A DNA stretch of 64,000 bases from contig NZ_JANKAS010000002.1 of assembly GCF_024622505.1 (NCBI RefSeq), positions 62,001-126,000 of the forward strand. The letters are read 5' to 3'. The translations under genes and the position numbers were made by a program. Source of the DNA: Irregularibacter muris (GTDB lineage Bacteria > Bacillota > Clostridia > Eubacteriales > Garciellaceae). The notes beneath the pieces were generated by a model. The model saw only the letters and a list, made by a program, of their open reading frames with translations. It was not told where the DNA came from and ran no database searches. This document shows, piece by piece, positions 1 through 8,774 of the stretch (position 1 is its first letter; each line of letters begins with the position of its first letter).

Positions 1-306
1 GATTCTGGTGATGTTTATATGTCCCCAGTGGTAGAAAAGGCAACAAATCAATTAAGAGATTTTTTATTTGAAAATATATATATAGATTCCATAGCCAAAA
101 AAGAGGAAAAAAAGGCGCAACATATTTTAAAAGAACTATATAATTATTTTCAAAAAAATGTAGAACATCTACCTGAAGAATTTACATCTAGATTGGATAT
201 AGATTCCAAAGAAAGAGTTATTATAGACTACATTGCAGGCATGACAGATCGCTATGCCATTAACAAATTTTATGAACTTTTTATTCCTGCCCCTTGGAAA
301 GTTTAA
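1..306 (+). CDS. dgt: dGTP triphosphohydrolase-like protein, C-terminal part (5' end outside window)
   Basis: The frame is open from the first base and ends at TAA 304-306, so only the last ~101 residues are present. The tail reads IDYIAGMTDRYAINKFYELF followed by PAPW, the typical C-terminal signature of deoxyguanosinetriphosphate triphosphohydrolase-like HD proteins, which release triphosphate from dNTPs. The catalytic HD motif lies upstream of the window and cannot be checked. In many Clostridia this gene sits just upstream of dnaG-sigA, as here. The family call is fairly firm; the substrate is not shown. Confidence 0.8.
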   Translation, partial: DSGDVYMSPVVEKATNQLRDFLFENIYIDSIAKKEEKKAQHILKELYNYFQKNVEHLPEEFTSRLDIDSKERVIIDYIAGMTDRYAINKFYELFIPAPWKV

Positions 307-383
307 AAAATATTTATAAAAAGAAGGAATTATGTATAGATATGTCGAATAATGAAAACTCATGGGCATTTATAGGGGGAAAA

Positions 384-848
384 ATGAAAATATTAATTGA
401 TGGAGATGCATGTCCTGTAAAAAAAGAAATTGCAGAGATTGGATTAAAATATAATATCCAAACTTTTTATTTTTGTAGCCTTAGTCATTACTCTGATTAT
501 AGTATATTCTCTAAATGGATTTTAGTAGATAATGAGGATCAAGCAGTAGACATGGCGATATTAAATAAAATATGCTCTGGAGATATATTAATTACCCAGG
601 ATTATGGGTTAGCTTCTTTGGCACTAAATAAAAAAGCCTATGTGTTATCCAATAGTGGGAAAAGATTTACTGAAAATAATATAGATCATTATTTGCTTCA
701 AAGATACCTGTCTTTGCAACAAAGGAAAATGAAGGTAAAGACAACTAAACAAAGAAAAAGAACAAAAGAAGAGGATGTAGATTTTAAAAGATCCCTGGAA
801 AAGCTTATTCACATAATAATAAAAGATCCTCAACAAAGAAAAAATTGA
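384..848 (+). CDS. YaiI/YqxD family protein (UPF0178, DUF188)
   Basis: A 154-residue protein beginning MKILIDGDACPVKKEI, the hallmark N-terminus of the YaiI/YqxD family, which has a PIN/NYN-like fold of unknown biochemical role. The start at ATG 384 is preferred over earlier in-frame ATGs because GGGGG at 375-379 gives good spacing and the family begins at this methionine. A later stretch reads ITQDYGLASLAL, also family-typical. The C-terminus is lysine and arginine rich. In Clostridia it commonly sits between dgt and dnaG, so the neighbourhood agrees. Function is inferred only from the family. Confidence 0.85.
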   Translation: MKILIDGDACPVKKEIAEIGLKYNIQTFYFCSLSHYSDYSIFSKWILVDNEDQAVDMAILNKICSGDILITQDYGLASLALNKKAYVLSNSGKRFTENNIDHYLLQRYLSLQQRKMKVKTTKQRKRTKEEDVDFKRSLEKLIHIIIKDPQQRKN

Positions 849-858
849 GGATTTTCTA
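825..858 (+). terminator. Intrinsic terminator after the YaiI gene
   Basis: ATCCTCAA (826-833) pairs with TTGAGGAT (845-852), followed by a T-rich run. The stop codon of the YaiI gene lies inside the hairpin. Confidence 0.7.
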
Positions 859-932
859 TTTTTGAAAAGTAAGAAGGAAAAACAACATCAATGGCGAAAT
901 AATATAATAAATCAGGATAAAAGGTGATATAG

Positions 933-2747
933 ATGTCTATTGTATACCCAGAAGAATTAATAGAAGAGTTACGCTCTCGCAATGATATAGTAGATATTGT
1001 CTCTGGATATGTCTCCCTTAGAAAAAGTGGATCCAGCTTTAAAGGTAAATGTCCCTTTCATACTGAAAACACACCCTCTTTTACAGTATCAGGAGATAAA
1101 CAGCTTTATCATTGTTTTGGTTGTGGAGTGGGTGGCAATGTTATAAACTTCATCATGGATATAGAAAATTTAAGTTTTGTAGATGCATTAAAATTTCTTG
1201 CCAATCGTGTAGGGATGATTTTACCAGAAAAAGATGGACATGCTGACAAAAAAAAGTATGAGGAAAAACAAATCCAATATAATCTTCACATTGATGCTGC
1301 AAGATATTTTCATAAAAATTTAATAAGCAATAAAGAAGCCCTAGTATATTTGAATAAGAGAAATATATCTACGAAAACAATCACGAAATTTGGCCTAGGA
1401 TATGCCAAGGATGAATGGGAAGGTCTATATAAACACCTATTATCCAAAAAATATTCTGTAGAAGATATTGCCAAATCTGGTTTGGTTCTCCCCAAAAAAA
1501 ACCAACAAAATCAATTCTATGATCGCTTCAGACACAGAATTATTTTCCCAGTATTTAATCTTACTAATAAAGTGATAGGGTTTGGTGGCAGAGTTCTGGA
1601 TCAGCAGCTTCCGAAATATCTAAATTCTCCCGAAACCATAATATTTTCAAAAGGTCAACACCTATATGGCTTAAATAATGCCAAAAACCATGCAAAAGAT
1701 GGACAACTCATTATTGTAGAGGGATATATGGACGTTATTTCATTATACCAATATGGATTGAAAAATGTTGTGGCCTCCTTAGGTACTGCTTTGACCACCG
1801 AGCAAGCAAAATTATTGAATCGCTATACCAATGAAGTCATTATTGCCTATGATGGAGATGAAGCCGGACAAAAAGCCACATTAAGAGCCTTAGAAGTTCT
1901 TGCCTCAGTGGGATGTAAAGTAAAAGTATTACAATTACCCAAGGGAATGGATCCAGATGAATATATTAAAAAACATAAAATGGAGGGATTTATTCATAAA
2001 ATAAAAAAGGGTATTTCCCTAGTAGAATATAAAATTCTGTTATTAAGGGAAAAGTATAATATAAATACCACAGAGGGAAGAATAGATTTTACGAGGGATG
2101 TGGCAGAAATTTTAAAAAGTCTTCAAAGTGAGATTGAAATAGACGCCTATATCCAGAAAGTCTCAAAGGAAACAGGGATTAATGAAGCTGCCATTAAAGC
2201 AGAAGTATTTAGAAATAAGAAAATCCGTACTGATAGCCTTGAGAATAAAACTGGAAAAATTAGGAACACTATTCCATATAAAAAAGATCAACCCATAAAA
2301 AGGGAAAATAAAGCCATAGTCTTGGCAGAGGAAAATCTTTTAAATGCTCTTTCGCAAGATTTGGTTTTATTCCAAAAAATAAGCCAACATATTCAATGGG
2401 AAGACTTTACAGAAGAAATTCATAGGAAATTAGCAAGAATAATATTTGAAAAGATGGATAATAAAGAAACAGTTATACCCGGACAAATATTGGATATATT
2501 TAAAAGAGAAGAGGAAAGTAGAAGGGTAGCAGCAATATTTACAAAGGAATTAGATAGAGAGCTTATAGGGAAAAATATTATGGAGTATATTAATACTATA
2601 CAAACATATAAAATTCAAAGCGAGATTGATGAACTAAATCAAAAACTAAAAAGTTTAAATGGAGAGAAAGACACTGAAACTTCTAATAAAATTTATATAG
2701 AGATTATTGGCCTGAAGAAAAGACTAGAAGACCTTAAAGGGAACTAG
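933..2747 (+). CDS. dnaG: DNA primase
   Basis: A 604-residue DNA primase that makes RNA primers for replication forks. The CHC2 zinc finger is visible as C40, H43, C61 and C64. The TOPRIM catalytic core carries VEGYMD (E263) and [11 protein letters not shown]. The helicase-binding C-terminal domain follows from about residue 440. The start ATG 933 has AAGGTGAT about 5 bases upstream. It is followed 16 bases later by the sigma factor gene, the classic macromolecular synthesis arrangement of Firmicutes. Length and motifs are normal. Confidence 0.97.
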   Translation: MSIVYPEELIEELRSRNDIVDIVSGYVSLRKSGSSFKGKCPFHTENTPSFTVSGDKQLYHCFGCGVGGNVINFIMDIENLSFVDALKFLANRVGMILPEKDGHADKKKYEEKQIQYNLHIDAARYFHKNLISNKEALVYLNKRNISTKTITKFGLGYAKDEWEGLYKHLLSKKYSVEDIAKSGLVLPKKNQQNQFYDRFRHRIIFPVFNLTNKVIGFGGRVLDQQLPKYLNSPETIIFSKGQHLYGLNNAKNHAKDGQLIIVEGYMDVISLYQYGLKNVVASLGTALTTEQAKLLNRYTNEVIIAYDGDEAGQKATLRALEVLASVGCKVKVLQLPKGMDPDEYIKKHKMEGFIHKIKKGISLVEYKILLLREKYNINTTEGRIDFTRDVAEILKSLQSEIEIDAYIQKVSKETGINEAAIKAEVFRNKKIRTDSLENKTGKIRNTIPYKKDQPIKRENKAIVLAEENLLNALSQDLVLFQKISQHIQWEDFTEEIHRKLARIIFEKMDNKETVIPGQILDIFKREEESRRVAAIFTKELDRELIGKNIMEYINTIQTYKIQSEIDELNQKLKSLNGEKDTETSNKIYIEIIGLKKRLEDLKGN

Positions 2748-2763
2748 AAGGGAGGGAGTACAT

Positions 2764-3843
2764 TTGGGTAAAGAAAATTTGGAACTGAAAAAGAAAAAAG
2801 TTAAAGAATTGATGGAAAAGGGTAAGAAGGATGGTTCCTTGACATATAAAGAAGTTATGGATTCTTTAGAAGAAGTAGATATGAGTCCTGAACAAATCGA
2901 AAAAGTATATGAATCATTAGAAGAGATAGGAATAGATGTATTGGAAGATACAACAGCTGAAGGCAGTAATGAGACAGAAAAAGAAGCATTGGACATTAGT
3001 GTACCGGAAGGAATTAATATCGATGACCCTGTACGTATGTACTTGAAGGAGATAGGTAAGGTGCCCCTGTTGTCAGCGGAAGAAGAAATTGAGTTAGCCC
3101 TAAAAATGGAAAATGGCGATGAGATGGCAAAAAGGAAATTAGCAGAAGCCAATCTTAGATTGGTGGTAAGTATAGCCAAACGATATGTGGGCAGAGGTAT
3201 GCTATTCTTAGATCTTATCCAAGAAGGAAATCTAGGCTTAATTAAAGCAGTAGAGAAGTTTGATTATAGAAAAGGGTTTAAATTCAGCACCTATGCAACT
3301 TGGTGGATAAGGCAAGCCATCACTAGGGCTATTGCAGACCAAGCGAGAACCATTAGAATCCCGGTTCACATGGTAGAAACCATCAACAAATTAATCCGTG
3401 TATCACGACAATTATTACAGGAATTAGGTAGAGAGCCTACCCCTGAAGAAATTGCAGAGGAAATGGGACTTACTGAAGAAAAAGTAAGAGAGATACTAAA
3501 GATTGCTCAAGAACCAGTATCCTTAGAAACACCCATAGGAGAAGAAGAGGATAGTCATCTGGGGGATTTTATCCCTGATGAGGACGCTCCAGCGCCAGCT
3601 GAGGCAGCTGCCTTTACCCTTCTAAAGGAACAATTATTAGAGGTACTAGACACTTTGACACCTAGAGAAGAAAAAGTCTTAAGACTAAGATTTGGGCTAG
3701 ATGATGGGAAGGCTAGAACCCTTGAAGAAGTAGGAAAGGAATTTAATGTTACTAGAGAAAGAATTCGACAAATTGAAGCCAAAGCCCTAAGAAAGCTAAG
3801 ACACCCTAGCAGAAGTAAAAAATTAAAAGATTATTTAGATTAA
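2764..3843 (+). CDS. sigA: RNA polymerase primary sigma factor (sigma A / RpoD)
   Basis: A 359-residue housekeeping sigma factor. Region 1.1 occupies roughly residues 1-75. Region 1.2 begins at [16 protein letters not shown]. Region 2 contains [16 protein letters not shown] (2.3/2.4). Region 3 is next, and region 4.2 contains [20 protein letters not shown]. The start is TTG 2764, because GGAGGGAG (2751-2758) sits just upstream and no ATG is suitably placed. Spacing after dnaG is 16 bases, so the two are likely co-transcribed. Length matches Clostridia SigA. Confidence 0.97.
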   Translation: MGKENLELKKKKVKELMEKGKKDGSLTYKEVMDSLEEVDMSPEQIEKVYESLEEIGIDVLEDTTAEGSNETEKEALDISVPEGINIDDPVRMYLKEIGKVPLLSAEEEIELALKMENGDEMAKRKLAEANLRLVVSIAKRYVGRGMLFLDLIQEGNLGLIKAVEKFDYRKGFKFSTYATWWIRQAITRAIADQARTIRIPVHMVETINKLIRVSRQLLQELGREPTPEEIAEEMGLTEEKVREILKIAQEPVSLETPIGEEEDSHLGDFIPDEDAPAPAEAAAFTLLKEQLLEVLDTLTPREEKVLRLRFGLDDGKARTLEEVGKEFNVTRERIRQIEAKALRKLRHPSRSKKLKDYLD

Positions 3844-3847
3844 TAAG

Positions 3848-3897
3848 GCAGCCCAGGGCTGCTTTACCAATGCGTGTCCAAGGGCACGCATTTTTAT
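3848..3897 (+). terminator. Tandem hairpins ending the dnaG-sigA transcript
   Basis: A perfect GCAGCCC-A-GGGCTGC hairpin at 3848-3862 is followed by AATGCGTG (3869-3876) pairing with CACGCATT (3885-3892) and a T-rich tail. The second hairpin is the likely terminator. Confidence 0.75.
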
Positions 3898-4029
3898 TTT
3901 GATATAGAAAAGCCCGTCATATATTATGTTTCCTTGGTATAAATTTTGATAGAAATACACATAATAGAAAAGAACCCTATAACTTGTTGAGAAATATATA
4001 AGTTAATAGAAAAAAATAGAAATATATAT

Positions 4030-4057
4030 TGACATATTTCTAAAAAGTAGTATAATA
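4030..4057 (+). promoter_or_regulatory. Sigma A promoter of the tRNA pair
   Basis: TTGACA (4030-4035), a 16-base spacer and TATAAT (4052-4057) lie 18 bases before the tRNA-Asn gene. Both hexamers match the consensus. Confidence 0.85.
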
Positions 4058-4075
4058 ATCATTGTGATTATTGTT

Positions 4076-4149
4076 CCTCAGTAGCTCAACGGTGGAGCAC
4101 TCGGCTGTTAACCGATAGGTTGCTGGTTCGAATCCAGCCTGGGGAGCCA
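4076..4149 (+). tRNA. tRNA-Asn (GTT)
   Basis: A full cloverleaf. Acceptor TCCTCAG pairs with CTGGGGA (one G-U pair), the anticodon loop CTGTTAA carries GTT, the T arm is GCTGG-TTCGAAT-CCAGC, discriminator G, and CCA is encoded. It follows a consensus promoter and is co-transcribed with the next tRNA. Confidence 0.97.
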
Positions 4150-4160
4150 TTTTCTTTTTT

Positions 4161-4237
4161 GGGCCTTTAGCTCAGTTGGTTAGAGCAACCGGCTCATAAC
4201 CGGTCGGTCCGGGGTTCGAGTCCCTGAAGGCCCACCA
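4161..4237 (+). tRNA. tRNA with CAT anticodon, probably tRNA-Ile2 (lysidine type), otherwise elongator Met
   Basis: Acceptor GGGCCTT pairs with AAGGCCC, the anticodon loop CTCATAA carries CAT, the discriminator is A and CCA is encoded. The D and T arms are complete. The acceptor end, D arm and anticodon arm resemble the Bacillus subtilis tRNA-Ile2 as I remember it more than its elongator tRNA-Met. In Ile2 the C34 is changed to lysidine by TilS, so that it reads AUA. The tRNA is certain; the amino acid is not. Confidence 0.9.
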
Positions 4238-4278
4238 TTCCCAAAAAAGTAAATCAATAGAATAAACCAATACAAAAG

Positions 4279-4302
4279 ATAGTGATTCCACTATTTTTTT
4301 TA
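4279..4302 (+). terminator. Terminator of the tRNA operon
   Basis: ATAGTG (4279-4284), loop ATTC, then CACTAT (4289-4294) followed by eight T. It overlaps the 3' end of the small minus-strand gene and may end transcription from both sides. Confidence 0.75.
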
Positions 4303-4464
4303 TTCTTCTTTTATCTCATCCTTATTGATACTATCCACTAGCTCTTCCGCTTCCTCTTGCCATTGGGGAGTAGTACCACCCCAGGAAAATTCATTTTTTA
4401 TAGGAGCAATATTTGTGGTATGCAAAACCTTTTTTCCATCTTTACTGTTTTTCTTCTTTTTCAT
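4300..4464 (-). CDS. Small acidic/basic protein of 54 residues, unrecognised
   Basis: A short minus-strand gene beginning MKKKKNSKDGKK, with the central motif WGGTTPQWQEEAEELVDS and ending KEE. The ribosome site AGGAGGAT lies upstream with good spacing from ATG 4464, and the frame runs cleanly to TAA. The protein has a lysine-rich head, a Trp/Gly-rich centre and an acidic helical tail. No membrane segment or known domain is seen. It sits divergently from the HAD gene and ends in the tRNA terminator. The strong ribosome site and coherent sequence make it likely real; its function is unknown. Confidence 0.65.
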   Translation of the reverse strand: MKKKKNSKDGKKVLHTTNIAPIKNEFSWGGTTPQWQEEAEELVDSINKDEIKEE

Positions 4465-4530
4465 AAGCCATCCTCCTTTATCAGTATTTTTCCCATTGAA
4501 AACATATATATTTCATAAACTTTTTCCAAC

Positions 4531-4548
4531 TATGGTATAATTACCATA
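4531..4548. promoter_or_regulatory. Palindrome over the HAD gene -10 region, possible operator
   Basis: TATGGTA (4531-4537), spacer TAAT, then TACCATA (4542-4548) make a perfect 7-bp inverted repeat. It covers a TATAAT (4536-4541) that would serve the HAD gene. It lies between the divergent small gene and the HAD gene, so a repressor here could control both. Confidence 0.45.
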
Positions 4549-4584
4549 AAAGAGGTTATGAATAAAATACCAAGGAGTGTAAAT

Positions 4585-5292
4585 ATGATTAATACATTTT
4601 TATTTGACTTAGATGGGACACTATTACCACTAGATATGGATCACTTTATCAAAATTTATTTTGGAGAAATGGCAAAAAAATTATCTCAACATATTCCTTC
4701 TGATAAAATAGCCAATTATATATGGCAAGCCACTAATCATATGGTAAAAAATACTGATCCTAAGATGACCAACATGGAGGTTTTTGCCCATCATTTTACT
4801 CAATCTACAGGGAAAAATTTTGAAGAATTAAGTCCCATATTTGAAGAATTTTACCTCAATGAATTTATGAAAACCAAAATAGCCTGCACATCCCATCCCT
4901 TAGTGAAAGAAATTATAGAATTGCTAAAAGAAAAAGGCTATACCTTGGTGTTAGCTACAAATCCACTATTTCCTAAAAGAGCTGTACTTCATCGTCTAGA
5001 ATGGGCGGGATTAAAGGAAGAAGATTTCACCCTAATTACGAGCTATGAAACAATGCATGCTTGCAAACCAAATATAGAATATTATCAAGAAATATTAGAA
5101 AAAACACATAAAACTTCCCAAGAGTGTATGATGATTGGTAATGATGTAGAAGAGGACTTAGTGGCTGAAAAATTAGGCATAACCACCTTTCTATTAGAAG
5201 ATCAATTGATTCATCGGGGACCTAAAGAACCGGTTTTTGACTACAAAGGTTCTTATGGGGATTTAAAAGATTTAATTGAAAAAGAATTTTAA
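4585..5292 (+). CDS. HAD family hydrolase (phosphatase-like)
   Basis: A 235-residue haloacid dehalogenase-type hydrolase. Motif I is FLFDLDGTLL (nucleophile D8, acid D10), motif II is VLATNP, and motif III/IV is seen as K in ACKPN and MIGNDVEEDL. An alpha-helical cap lies between residues 20 and 85. ATG 4585 is chosen over ATG 4558 because AAGGAG (4572-4577) is spaced for it. It is followed 13 bases later by trmK. Substrate is not predictable; sugar phosphates or nucleotides are common for the family. Confidence 0.85.
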   Translation: MINTFLFDLDGTLLPLDMDHFIKIYFGEMAKKLSQHIPSDKIANYIWQATNHMVKNTDPKMTNMEVFAHHFTQSTGKNFEELSPIFEEFYLNEFMKTKIACTSHPLVKEIIELLKEKGYTLVLATNPLFPKRAVLHRLEWAGLKEEDFTLITSYETMHACKPNIEYYQEILEKTHKTSQECMMIGNDVEEDLVAEKLGITTFLLEDQLIHRGPKEPVFDYKGSYGDLKDLIEKEF

Positions 5293-5305
5293 TAAAGGAG
5301 ACAAA

Positions 5306-5995
5306 ATGAATCTTACACCTAGATTACAAGTTGTTGCAAAACACGTACCTAAAAATACCATCTGTGGAGATATAGGAACAGACCATGCTTATATTCCTTT
5401 ATATCTAATAAAAAATGGAATCTGTCCTAAGGTTATTGCCACTGATGTAAATAAAGGACCCATAAACATAGCCCAGGAGCAAATAAATAGCGCTGGCTAT
5501 AGTAAATACATAGAAACCAGATTAGGAGACGGACTACAGCCTATAAAGCCCAGGGAAATCAATAGTGTTGTCATAGCAGGTATGGGTGGTCTACTCATTA
5601 GAAACATATTGGAGGCTTCGCCGGAGGTAACTAGAGGCATTAAAACCTTCATATTACAACCCATGGTAGCACAAAGAGAACTAAAGGAATACTTATTAAA
5701 AAACAATTACACCATTATAGAAGAAGATTTAGCTCAGGAAGATAGGCGAATTTATGAAATCATTATTGCTACCCATGGCAAACAAGATTTAGAACATCCA
5801 ATATTTTTAGATGTAGGGAAATCTTTGATAGATAAGAAACATCCCTTATTAAAACCCCTAATTCATCGGAAAAAAGCAAAATTACAAAAAATTGTTCATC
5901 AATGTGAAGGAAAAAGGACGATAAATGCCGAAGAAAGAATAAAGGAATGTTTAGATAAAATCCAAAGCTTAGAGGAGGTGGGAAAATGGCTGTAA
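5306..5995 (+). CDS. trmK: tRNA (adenine(22)-N(1))-methyltransferase TrmK
   Basis: A 229-residue class I SAM methyltransferase of the TrmK/YqfN family, which methylates A22 of bacterial tRNAs. The SAM-binding motif is GDIGTDHAYIPLYL, followed by VIAGMGGLLI and LQPMVAQRELKEYL, all family signatures. The C-terminal third is a coiled helical arm (KKAKLQKIVHQ). The start ATG 5306 has AAAGGAG at 5294-5300. Its end overlaps the next gene by 10 bases, so translation is probably coupled. The trmK-nif3 pairing behind sigA matches Bacillus yqfN-yqfO. Confidence 0.93.
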   Translation: MNLTPRLQVVAKHVPKNTICGDIGTDHAYIPLYLIKNGICPKVIATDVNKGPINIAQEQINSAGYSKYIETRLGDGLQPIKPREINSVVIAGMGGLLIRNILEASPEVTRGIKTFILQPMVAQRELKEYLLKNNYTIIEEDLAQEDRRIYEIIIATHGKQDLEHPIFLDVGKSLIDKKHPLLKPLIHRKKAKLQKIVHQCEGKRTINAEERIKECLDKIQSLEEVGKWL

Positions 5996-7104
5996 AATGT
6001 CAGACCATTATAGAAGTAATGGAACAATTGGCACCGAAAAGTCTAGCAGAACAGTGGGACAATGTGGGATTGCAAATAGGTCATCCTCGAGCAGATATCC
6101 AAAAAGTTTTGGTATCTCTGGATTTGACAGAAGAAGTAATACAAGAGGCCATTGCCCATGGAGCCAACATGATTATTACCCATCACCCCTTCATTTTTCA
6201 ACCTCTAAAACATATTCGATGGGATTTACCCACAGGAAGGCTGATAAAGGAGCTTATTCAGCATGAAATTGTACTATATGCAGCCCATACCAATCTAGAT
6301 ATCGCCCAGCAAGGGTTAAATGATATGTTAGCTCAAAAACTATCTCTACAAAATATAGAAATTCTTTCTCAAACAGGGCAAGAAAAATTATATAAAATCG
6401 TTGTTTTTGTACCCAAGGGCCATGAAGAACAAATAAGAGATGTTTTAAGTAACAAAGGGGCTGGATGGATTGGCAATTATAGTCATTGTACTTTTCAAAC
6501 ACCAGGTACCGGGACATTTAAGCCCCTAGAAGGAACCAATCCTTTTATAGGCAATATAGGAAAGATAGAGTATACACAAGAATATAGATTGGAAACCATA
6601 GTTCCTCAATCAGATCTGTCTAAGGTCATCAAAGCCATGATAAAGGCTCATCCCTATGAAGAAGTTGCCTATGACATTTATCCTTTGGAAAACCAGGGAA
6701 AAGTCTTTGGTATTGGAAGAATAGGAAATTTACAACAGCCTATTTCCTATGAGGATTTTTTGCAGAGTATAAAAAACATATTAAATATAAACAGGCTAAG
6801 ATTATCAGGGCCTATCCCCTCATCTATTAAAAGAGTAGCTTTATGTACGGGAAGCGGAGCCCAATTTATGCATCAAGCTGCTAGACAAGGGGGAGATGTA
6901 TATATTACAGGAGATGTGAAATATCACGAAGCACAACAGGCAAAGGACCTAGGGATCTGCCTTATTGACGCAGGGCATTTTGCCACTGAAGTTATTGTCA
7001 TCGAGGGATTGAAAAACTATTTAGATGCAGCTTTTATTAGAGATAAAAGGGATGTACAAGTGATAAGTTCAAAAGTAAATAAAGATTTTTTTGAATGGAA
7101 ATGA
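5986..7104 (+). CDS. Nif3-like dinuclear metal centre hexameric protein (YqfO family)
   Basis: A 372-residue NIF3/YqfO protein. The metal-binding residues show as THHPFIF near residue 67, AAHTNLD near 102 and the C-terminal DAGHFATE near 326. The middle third (roughly 130-230) is the PII-like insert found in the long Firmicutes form. These proteins form hexameric toroids; the family was named GTP cyclohydrolase I type 2 homologue, but the physiological reaction is unsettled. The start ATG overlaps trmK. The length is normal for the long form. Confidence 0.92.
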   Translation: MAVKCQTIIEVMEQLAPKSLAEQWDNVGLQIGHPRADIQKVLVSLDLTEEVIQEAIAHGANMIITHHPFIFQPLKHIRWDLPTGRLIKELIQHEIVLYAAHTNLDIAQQGLNDMLAQKLSLQNIEILSQTGQEKLYKIVVFVPKGHEEQIRDVLSNKGAGWIGNYSHCTFQTPGTGTFKPLEGTNPFIGNIGKIEYTQEYRLETIVPQSDLSKVIKAMIKAHPYEEVAYDIYPLENQGKVFGIGRIGNLQQPISYEDFLQSIKNILNINRLRLSGPIPSSIKRVALCTGSGAQFMHQAARQGGDVYITGDVKYHEAQQAKDLGICLIDAGHFATEVIVIEGLKNYLDAAFIRDKRDVQVISSKVNKDFFEWK

Positions 7105-7139
7105 GAGTAGGTTATTTTTTGCCTATTCTCATTTTTGTT
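7101..7139 (+). terminator. Terminator of the HAD-trmK-nif3 operon
   Basis: ATGAGAGTAGG (7101-7111) pairs with CCTATTCTCAT (7122-7132), with one G-U pair, followed by TTTTTG. The hairpin begins at the stop codon. Confidence 0.8.
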
Positions 7140-7141
7140 TT

Positions 7142-7190
7142 GATATAGGAAATTTCATCTTGCTAGCAAGAGACAAAACTTTTCTATATC
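7142..7190. repeat. Dispersed palindromic element, copy 1
   Basis: Outer arms GATATAGGAAA and TTTTCTATATC enclose a perfect inner palindrome TCTTGCTAGCAAGA. Related copies lie at 31267-31311 and 51006-51050. It follows the operon terminator, in non-coding DNA. Confidence 0.6.
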
Positions 7191-7286
7191 ACTGGATAGA
7201 CGATAGCTGTTTTCTTGTGAAATAGTAAAAGAGATTTTGCTTACGATTAGATTGTAAAAATAAAACTTATTAGGGGAGTGATGATA

Positions 7287-8003
7287 ATGGATCAAATGCT
7301 ATTGCTATGGAAATTGCAAAGTTGTGAAACAAGCCTAGAGGAAGTAAATGAAAAAAAGAATCTAGCTACCATGGAAAGAAAAATAAAAAAAATGAAAATT
7401 GATCATTGTAATCTCAGAAATAATCTGAAGAAGCTAATCCGAGAATATAAAGACATAGAAAACATTCTCATGAAAAACAATCACCAATGCAAAAATCTCT
7501 ATTTCCAATTAAAAGAAATAGAGAAGGAAATATACGACGGTAGCGTTAATGACTTAAAGATTTATCAAAAAAGAGAAAAGGAAATCAACCTATTAAAAGA
7601 AACAATTCAAAGTGTGGAAGATCAAAGTCTGGAAAAGATGATTAGGAAAGAAGAAATACAAAAGGAAATTCTAAAAAACAAAAAAGTCCTAAAAAGTGTA
7701 GAAAAAATATACAAAGAATCAAAAGAAATTTATGACGAAGAAATAAAAAACATAGAAAATCAACAAAAAGAATTGCAAGGGAACATTGAAAAGTTGCAAG
7801 AAAAAATAGAAAAACCTTTTTTAGATATTTATAAAAATCTTAAAAAAGATATAAAGCCTATATTAGTTAAAGTAGATCGGGAAACATGTACGGGTTGCAA
7901 TATGGGAATATCCATCATTAGACTGAAGAATATCCAGCAAAATGAAACCATCTATACCTGTGAAAATTGTGGACGAATATTATATGTTGAAGATATCTCA
8001 TAA
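7287..8003 (+). CDS. Coiled-coil protein with C4 zinc ribbon (zf-RING_7 / CdsZ-like)
   Basis: A 238-residue protein. About 190 residues of charged alpha-helical coiled coil are followed by a C-terminal zinc ribbon with C-T-G-C and, about 26 residues on, C-E-N-C. This layout defines the C4-type zinc-ribbon family often found next to nif3/yqfO in Firmicutes and other bacteria; it is thought to bind nucleic acid or act as a scaffold. ATG 7287 is chosen because GGGGAG (7273-7278) is 8 bases away, whereas ATG 7281 and GTG 7278 are too close. It stands alone between a terminator and rnpB. Confidence 0.85.
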   Translation: MDQMLLLWKLQSCETSLEEVNEKKNLATMERKIKKMKIDHCNLRNNLKKLIREYKDIENILMKNNHQCKNLYFQLKEIEKEIYDGSVNDLKIYQKREKEINLLKETIQSVEDQSLEKMIRKEEIQKEILKNKKVLKSVEKIYKESKEIYDEEIKNIENQQKELQGNIEKLQEKIEKPFLDIYKNLKKDIKPILVKVDRETCTGCNMGISIIRLKNIQQNETIYTCENCGRILYVEDIS

Positions 8004-8020
8004 TAAGGAAGGAATTCCCT

Positions 8021-8049
8021 TTGACACCTATCATCATTCATGATAAAAT
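8021..8049 (+). promoter_or_regulatory. Promoter of rnpB
   Basis: TTGACA (8021-8026), a 17-base spacer and TAAAAT (8044-8049) lie just before the RNase P RNA. Confidence 0.8.
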
Positions 8050-8076
8050 AATATTCCGGTTGAATAAAATAATTTT

Positions 8077-8477
8077 GCGAGTAAGTCGAATGATCGCGTG
8101 CACAAAACCGCAAGGTTGTGTATGAGGAAAGTCCGAGCTCCATAGGGCAAGGTGCTGGGTAATACCCAGTGGAGGTGACTCCAAGGACAGTGCAACAGAG
8201 ATATACCACCAGACCCCTTGTCCGGTAGAAATACTGGTACATGTGGTGAAAATAGCTTTTGAGCTATCTGGAAAGGGTGGAAAGGTGAGGTAAGAGCTCA
8301 CCAGCAATTAGGTGACTAATTGGCTATGTAAACCCCATCTGGAGCAAGACCAAGTAGGGACATTAAATAAGCGGCTGCTCGTCGCTGTCCCGTGGTAGGT
8401 CGCATGAACCTATTGGTAACGATAGGTCTAGATAGATGATCATTTAACAACAGAACTCGGCTTATAGACTTAGTCGC
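8077..8477 (+). ncRNA. rnpB: RNase P RNA, type A
   Basis: The universal P4 core is present on both sides: GAGGAAAGTCCGAGCTCC near 8124 and ACAGAACTCGGCTTATAG near 8451. P1 forms between 8077-8087 and 8467-8477 with one mismatch. The internal blocks CATAGGGCAAGGTGCTGGG and CAGTGCAACAGAGA match the ancestral type A architecture rather than Bacillus type B. The RNA is the catalytic subunit that removes 5' leaders from pre-tRNA. Ends are set by P1 and may be off by a few bases. Confidence 0.96.
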
Positions 8478-8488
8478 ATATCCTTTAT

Positions 8489-8519
8489 AAACATCTGTGT
8501 TTTAAACAGGTGTTTTTTT
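8489..8519 (+). terminator. Terminator of rnpB
   Basis: ACATCTGT (8491-8498) pairs with ACAGGTGT (with one G-U pair) and is followed by a run of T. It lies 12 bases after the RNA. Confidence 0.85.
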
Positions 8520-8774
8520 ATATCCAATTTCTACAATTCTATTATCTAAGTCTTGCTGTTTTCTATGGTATAATGTAGCTAATAAATCATTAAGATCAAT
8601 AATAAATTTGCGTTTAAAGGATGAAGCAAGAGAATGAAAACAGCAAAATCCCAATAAGTGTAAGAATCATTTTTATTAGAAATCTTATTAACAATCCAGT
8701 ATAAAAAAATAAGGAACTGTAATATTATCAAAAAACCAGTATTCTTTTCAGAAGAATACAATCAGGAGGTAACG

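Noticed and set aside
8038-8307. Minus-strand open frames across rnpB
   Set aside because: They lie on the antisense of the RNase P RNA and have no ribosome site or family likeness.
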